DNA of 6,288 nucleotides from an uncultured Flavobacteriaceae bacterium (lineage in GTDB: Bacteria > Bacteroidota > Bacteroidia > Flavobacteriales > Flavobacteriaceae), in NCBI GenBank assembly GCA_938018045.1, contig CALIIP010000196.1:1-6288 (forward strand). The letters run 5' to 3'. Within the stretch, counting starts at the first letter, position 1. Each line of letters opens with the position of its first letter. Both the position numbers and the translations under genes were made by a program. Of the stretch, positions 4,179 to 6,288 are shown one piece after another. The notes below the pieces were generated by a model. It saw only the letters and a program-made list of their open reading frames with translations, was not told the DNA's origin and searched no databases.

Positions 4179-6041
4179 CTATGCTTTCAAATTCTTAATA
4201 TACGTTTCTAAATCTTTATCTCCTCTTCCAGAAAGATTCACAACAACAACCTGATTTTTCTTAAAATCAATTTTTGGCAAAACTGCCAATGCATGGGCAG
4301 TTTCTAAGGCAGGAATAATCCCTTCAATCTTCGTTAATTCATATGCAGCATCTAATGCTTCTTGATCTGTAGCATTCATAAATACTGCACGTTTACTTTC
4401 ATTTAAAAACGCGTGTAGAGGCCCAATTCCAGGATAATCTAGTCCTGCAGATAATGAATAAGGCTCTATCACTTGGCCGTATTGATCTTGCATCAATATT
4501 GTTTTACTTCCGTGTAAGACTCCAACTTCACCTAATACAGAAGTTGCAGCACTTTCGCCACTATAAACTCCTAATCCTGATGCTTCAACAGCAATTAACT
4601 CGACATCTTCATCATCTAAAAAATGATAAAATGCTCCTGCTGCATTTGAACCTCCTCCAACACAAGCAATTACAGTGTCTGGTTTTTCTTGTCCAGTTTG
4701 TTCCAATAGTTGCGCTCTAATTTCTTTACTTATCACAGATTGTAATCTTGCTACCATATCTGGATATGGATGAGGACCAACTACCGATCCAATCAAATAA
4801 TAGGTGTCTTCTGGATTTCCAATCCAATCACGAATTGCTTCATTAGTTGCATCTTTCAATGTTTTACTTCCGCTTGTAGCTGGAACTACTTTTGCGCCCA
4901 ACATTTTCATCCTTGCAACGTTTGGCGCCTGACGAACAATGTCCTTTTCACCCATAAAAACGACACATTCAAGGTTCATCAGCGCACACACTGTTGCAGT
5001 TGCAACACCATGTTGACCTGCACCAGTTTCTGCAATAATGCGTTTTTTTCCTAGGTGTTTTGCAATTAAAATCTGTCCAATAGTATTGTTAACTTTATGT
5101 GCTCCTGTATGGTTTAAATCTTCTCTTTTAAGATAGATATGTGCACCATATTTTTCAGACAATCTTTTTGCCAAATACAAAGGTGTTGGTCGGCCAACAT
5201 AATCTTTTAACAAGTATTTAAACTCTTTCTGGAATTCTTCAGACTCCATGATTTTTAAATAATTATCTTCTAATTCTTTTACATTTGGATATAATAATTC
5301 AGGAATAAAAGCACCTCCAAACTGTCCGTAGTATCCATTCTTATTTGCTTGATATTTTGATTGCATTAATTTATCTTTAAATTCTTTTAACTTCTTAATA
5401 TTCTTTTCTGATGGTGCATCTTCAAATCCACTGTTTAAATCTACTCCTGCAAATTTATTGTGCTTAAATTCTTTGATTACCTCAACATCGTTCTCGTTTA
5501 TTCCGCCACTAAGTAAAAATGGTGTTTGGCCTTTATATTTTTTCAAAACAGACCAATCATATTTCAATCCATTTCCGCCGAACTCTTTTCCTTTTGTATC
5601 AAACAAGAACAAATCGCAATGCGATTCATAACTATTAGTTTGTTTAAAATCAAAACTTTGATCTATTGCAAAAGCCTTGATGATTTCTATCTTGTCATGC
5701 TGAACTTGATTCAGCATCTCATTTTTATTTCCTATGGATTCCGCATCATGTGCGGAATGACAAATTTTCGACCTCAACTCCTTACAATAATCTGCACTTT
5801 CATTTCCATGCAATTGAATAGCATTTAATGTGTATTTTGACGCTTTCAAAACTACTTCCTCTATAGTTTCATTAACAAATACTCCTGCTTTTTTAATTGA
5901 TGAAGGAATTTCAACTTGTGGAAAATCTGCAACAAATCGTTTTGACTTGTCATAAAAAATAAAGCCAATATAATCTGGAGTTAGACCAACTAACTCAGTT
6001 ATATTTTCACAATCTCGCATTCCACAAACTTTGATTTTCAT
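4179..6041 (-). CDS. trpF-trpB: Fused phosphoribosylanthranilate isomerase / tryptophan synthase beta subunit
   Basis: One open frame of 620 codons. Residues 1 to about 222 are TrpF (PRA to CdRP): catalytic Cys6 in KVCGMR, QLHGNES (76-82), catalytic Asp148 in FLFDTKG, phosphate-binding GGNG (155-158), LSGGI (177-181) and GVDLNSGFE (199-207). Residues 226-620 are TrpB (indole plus serine to tryptophan, PLP enzyme): PLP lysine 316 in HTGAHKVNN, Glu338 in AETGAGQHG, PLP phosphate loop VGGGSNAAG (461-469), Asp535 in SAGLDYPG and Ser604 in NLSGRGDKD. Both halves keep every key residue and near-normal length, so both should be active. The linker is only about residues 222-236. Met226 (codon 5366-5364) matches a normal TrpB start and may still allow separate TrpB synthesis. 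Residues about 93-117 (from ICHSAHDAES to NQVQHDK) are foreign to TrpF and come from an inserted palindromic repeat. The TrpF start overlaps the trpC stop by one base. A sequencing indel at the junction is the main alternative to a true fusion. Confidence 0.88.
   Translation of the reverse strand: MKIKVCGMRDCENITELVGLTPDYIGFIFYDKSKRFVADFPQVEIPSSIKKAGVFVNETIEEVVLKASKYTLNAIQLHGNESADYCKELRSKICHSAHDAESIGNKNEMLNQVQHDKIEIIKAFAIDQSFDFKQTNSYESHCDLFLFDTKGKEFGGNGLKYDWSVLKKYKGQTPFLLSGGINENDVEVIKEFKHNKFAGVDLNSGFEDAPSEKNIKKLKEFKDKLMQSKYQANKNGYYGQFGGAFIPELLYPNVKELEDNYLKIMESEEFQKEFKYLLKDYVGRPTPLYLAKRLSEKYGAHIYLKREDLNHTGAHKVNNTIGQILIAKHLGKKRIIAETGAGQHGVATATVCALMNLECVVFMGEKDIVRQAPNVARMKMLGAKVVPATSGSKTLKDATNEAIRDWIGNPEDTYYLIGSVVGPHPYPDMVARLQSVISKEIRAQLLEQTGQEKPDTVIACVGGGSNAAGAFYHFLDDEDVELIAVEASGLGVYSGESAATSVLGEVGVLHGSKTILMQDQYGQVIEPYSLSAGLDYPGIGPLHAFLNESKRAVFMNATDQEALDAAYELTKIEGIIPALETAHALAVLPKIDFKKNQVVVVNLSGRGDKDLETYIKNLKA
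5361..5375 (-). other. trpF-trpB junction with buried TAATG overlap signal and probable internal start
   Basis: On the minus strand the junction reads GAT AAA TTA ATG CAA, coding D-K-L-M-Q. The ATG at 5366-5364 is where an independent TrpB would begin. The pentamer TAATG at 5368-5364 is identical to the stop-start overlap used at trpC-trpF, but here its TAA is out of the TrpF frame. In the other alternative frame a TAA occurs at 5373-5371, so both shifted frames stop within 8 bases of the ATG. This supports a one-base indel as the origin of the fusion, either in evolution or in sequencing. Confidence 0.7.
5692..5763. repeat. Double-hairpin palindromic repeat inserted in frame within trpF
   Basis: The element is bounded by a perfect 7-bp terminal inverted repeat, TTGTCAT (5692-5698) and ATGACAA (5757-5763). 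Inside are two separate hairpins: ATGCTGAA/TTCAGCAT (5697-5704 with 5710-5717, loop CTTGA) and ATTCCGCA/TGCGGAAT (5738-5745 with 5751-5758, loop TCATG), each an 8-bp perfect stem. A 20-nt spacer (5718-5737) separates them. In the trpF frame it is translated as CHSAHDAES...MLNQVQHDK, a peptide I recognise as a common by-product of such repeats in Bacteroidota genomes. The surrounding TrpF sequence (CKELRSK before, IEIIKAFAI after) joins smoothly if the repeat is removed. No transposase is encoded nearby, so mobilisation in trans, as for REP elements, is inferred. Confidence 0.88.
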
Positions 6042-6043
6042 TA
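6039..6043 (-). other. trpC-trpF stop-start overlap TAATG
   Basis: The trpC stop TAA (6043-6041) and the trpF start ATG (6041-6039) share one base. This arrangement normally allows terminating ribosomes to restart on the next gene, coupling TrpF synthesis to TrpC and confirming that these genes form one transcription unit. It also fixes ATG 6041 as the trpF start. Confidence 0.85.
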
Positions 6044-6288
6044 CAATCTTTTTACAAACTCTTTACACGCTTCTCCTGGATTTTCAGTTCTCATAAAATT
6101 TTCACCAATTAAAAACCCTTGAAAATCATATTCTCTCAATCCAATTATTAATTCTGGTCTACTGATTCCGCTTTCAGAAACCTTGACACATGTATCAGGA
6201 ATCTGACTTGCTAATTCAATAGAATGCTCAATATCAACTTGAAACGTTTTCAAGTTTCTATTGTTGATCCCTATAATTTGTTTGTCTA
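6041..6288 (-). CDS. trpC: Indole-3-glycerol phosphate synthase, C-terminal part
   Basis: Partial gene: the frame is open to the window edge, so only the last 81 residues and stop are seen; no true start is present. It closes the indole ring, turning CdRP into indole-3-glycerol phosphate for TrpA. Diagnostic family segments are IIGINNRNLKTFQVD (the GINNRNL strand with substrate-binding Asn and Arg), VSESGI (the conserved SESGI loop), and FLIGENFMRTENPGEA (the phosphate-binding G-E-x-x-M segment near the C-terminus). All three occur in the normal order and spacing. It is the most upstream visible gene of the operon and overlaps trpF by one base. The N-terminal half, including the catalytic lysines and glutamates, lies outside the window. 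Confidence 0.95.
   Translation of the reverse strand, partial: DKQIIGINNRNLKTFQVDIEHSIELASQIPDTCVKVSESGISRPELIIGLREYDFQGFLIGENFMRTENPGEACKEFVKRL

Noticed and set aside
4454..5054. Plus-strand open frames opposite trpB
   Set aside because: They lie entirely antisense to conserved TrpB sequence, have no recognisable domain, and are rich in residues expected from reverse reading of the gene.
5526..5828. Plus-strand open frame opposite trpF containing VMLNLIQHL and GFRIMCGMT
   Set aside because: These are the opposite-strand translation of the palindromic repeat, a common false gene in such genomes; no independent protein family is visible.

Overview
The window looks like a chromosomal segment from a marine or host-associated member of the Flavobacteriaceae (Bacteroidota). 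The grounds are the strongly A+T-rich coding and spacer sequence, A-rich leaders without clear Shine-Dalgarno sites, a lipoprotein with the Bacteroidota surface-export type sequence C-S-K-D-D-D-D, and protein families (a DUF6122-like membrane protein, a 'uracil-DNA glycosylase family' protein beginning MFFHKHPYEPF, an FKBP lipoprotein) that I associate with this family. The genus cannot be fixed from the sequence alone.

Left half (1-3262): a small housekeeping and accessory neighbourhood. A predicted M28-type zinc aminopeptidase lipoprotein (42-1466) is followed with zero spacing by a UDG-superfamily-like protein that appears to start at TTG (1467-2120). A tandem-CDGSH iron-sulfur protein lies on the opposite strand (2121-2354), its stop codon directly abutting that of the UDG-like gene. 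A small membrane protein of DUF6122 type (2427-2735) diverges from it, and an FKBP-type peptidyl-prolyl isomerase lipoprotein follows (2813-3262). A perfect hairpin with T-rich flanks on both strands (3281-3317) ends this half and serves as a bidirectional terminator.

Right half (3319-6288, all minus strand): the distal part of a tryptophan biosynthesis operon, in transcription order trpC (5' end outside the window), trpF fused in frame to trpB, then trpA. Together these convert carboxyphenylaminodeoxyribulose phosphate (TrpC) and its precursor phosphoribosylanthranilate (TrpF) through indole-glycerol phosphate to indole (TrpA) and tryptophan (TrpB). The operon promoter and any leader control lie outside the window.

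The most notable content is the state of this operon. TrpF (PRA isomerase) and TrpB (tryptophan synthase beta) form one 620-codon reading frame with a linker of only about 15 residues. At the junction a TAATG pentamer, the same coupling signal used between trpC and trpF, survives out of frame. A roughly 72-bp double-hairpin palindromic repeat is inserted inside trpF and translated in frame, adding about 24-25 residues at a point predicted to be the alpha4-beta5 turn, away from the active site. A second palindromic repeat with a perfect 16-bp stem fills the trpB-trpA spacer, starting right after the trpB stop. The two repeats share a related end (11 of 14 bases), which suggests a dispersed REP/MITE-like family that has colonised this operon twice.

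No tRNA, rRNA, CRISPR array or insertion-sequence transposase is visible. No gene-free stretch exceeds 300 bases.
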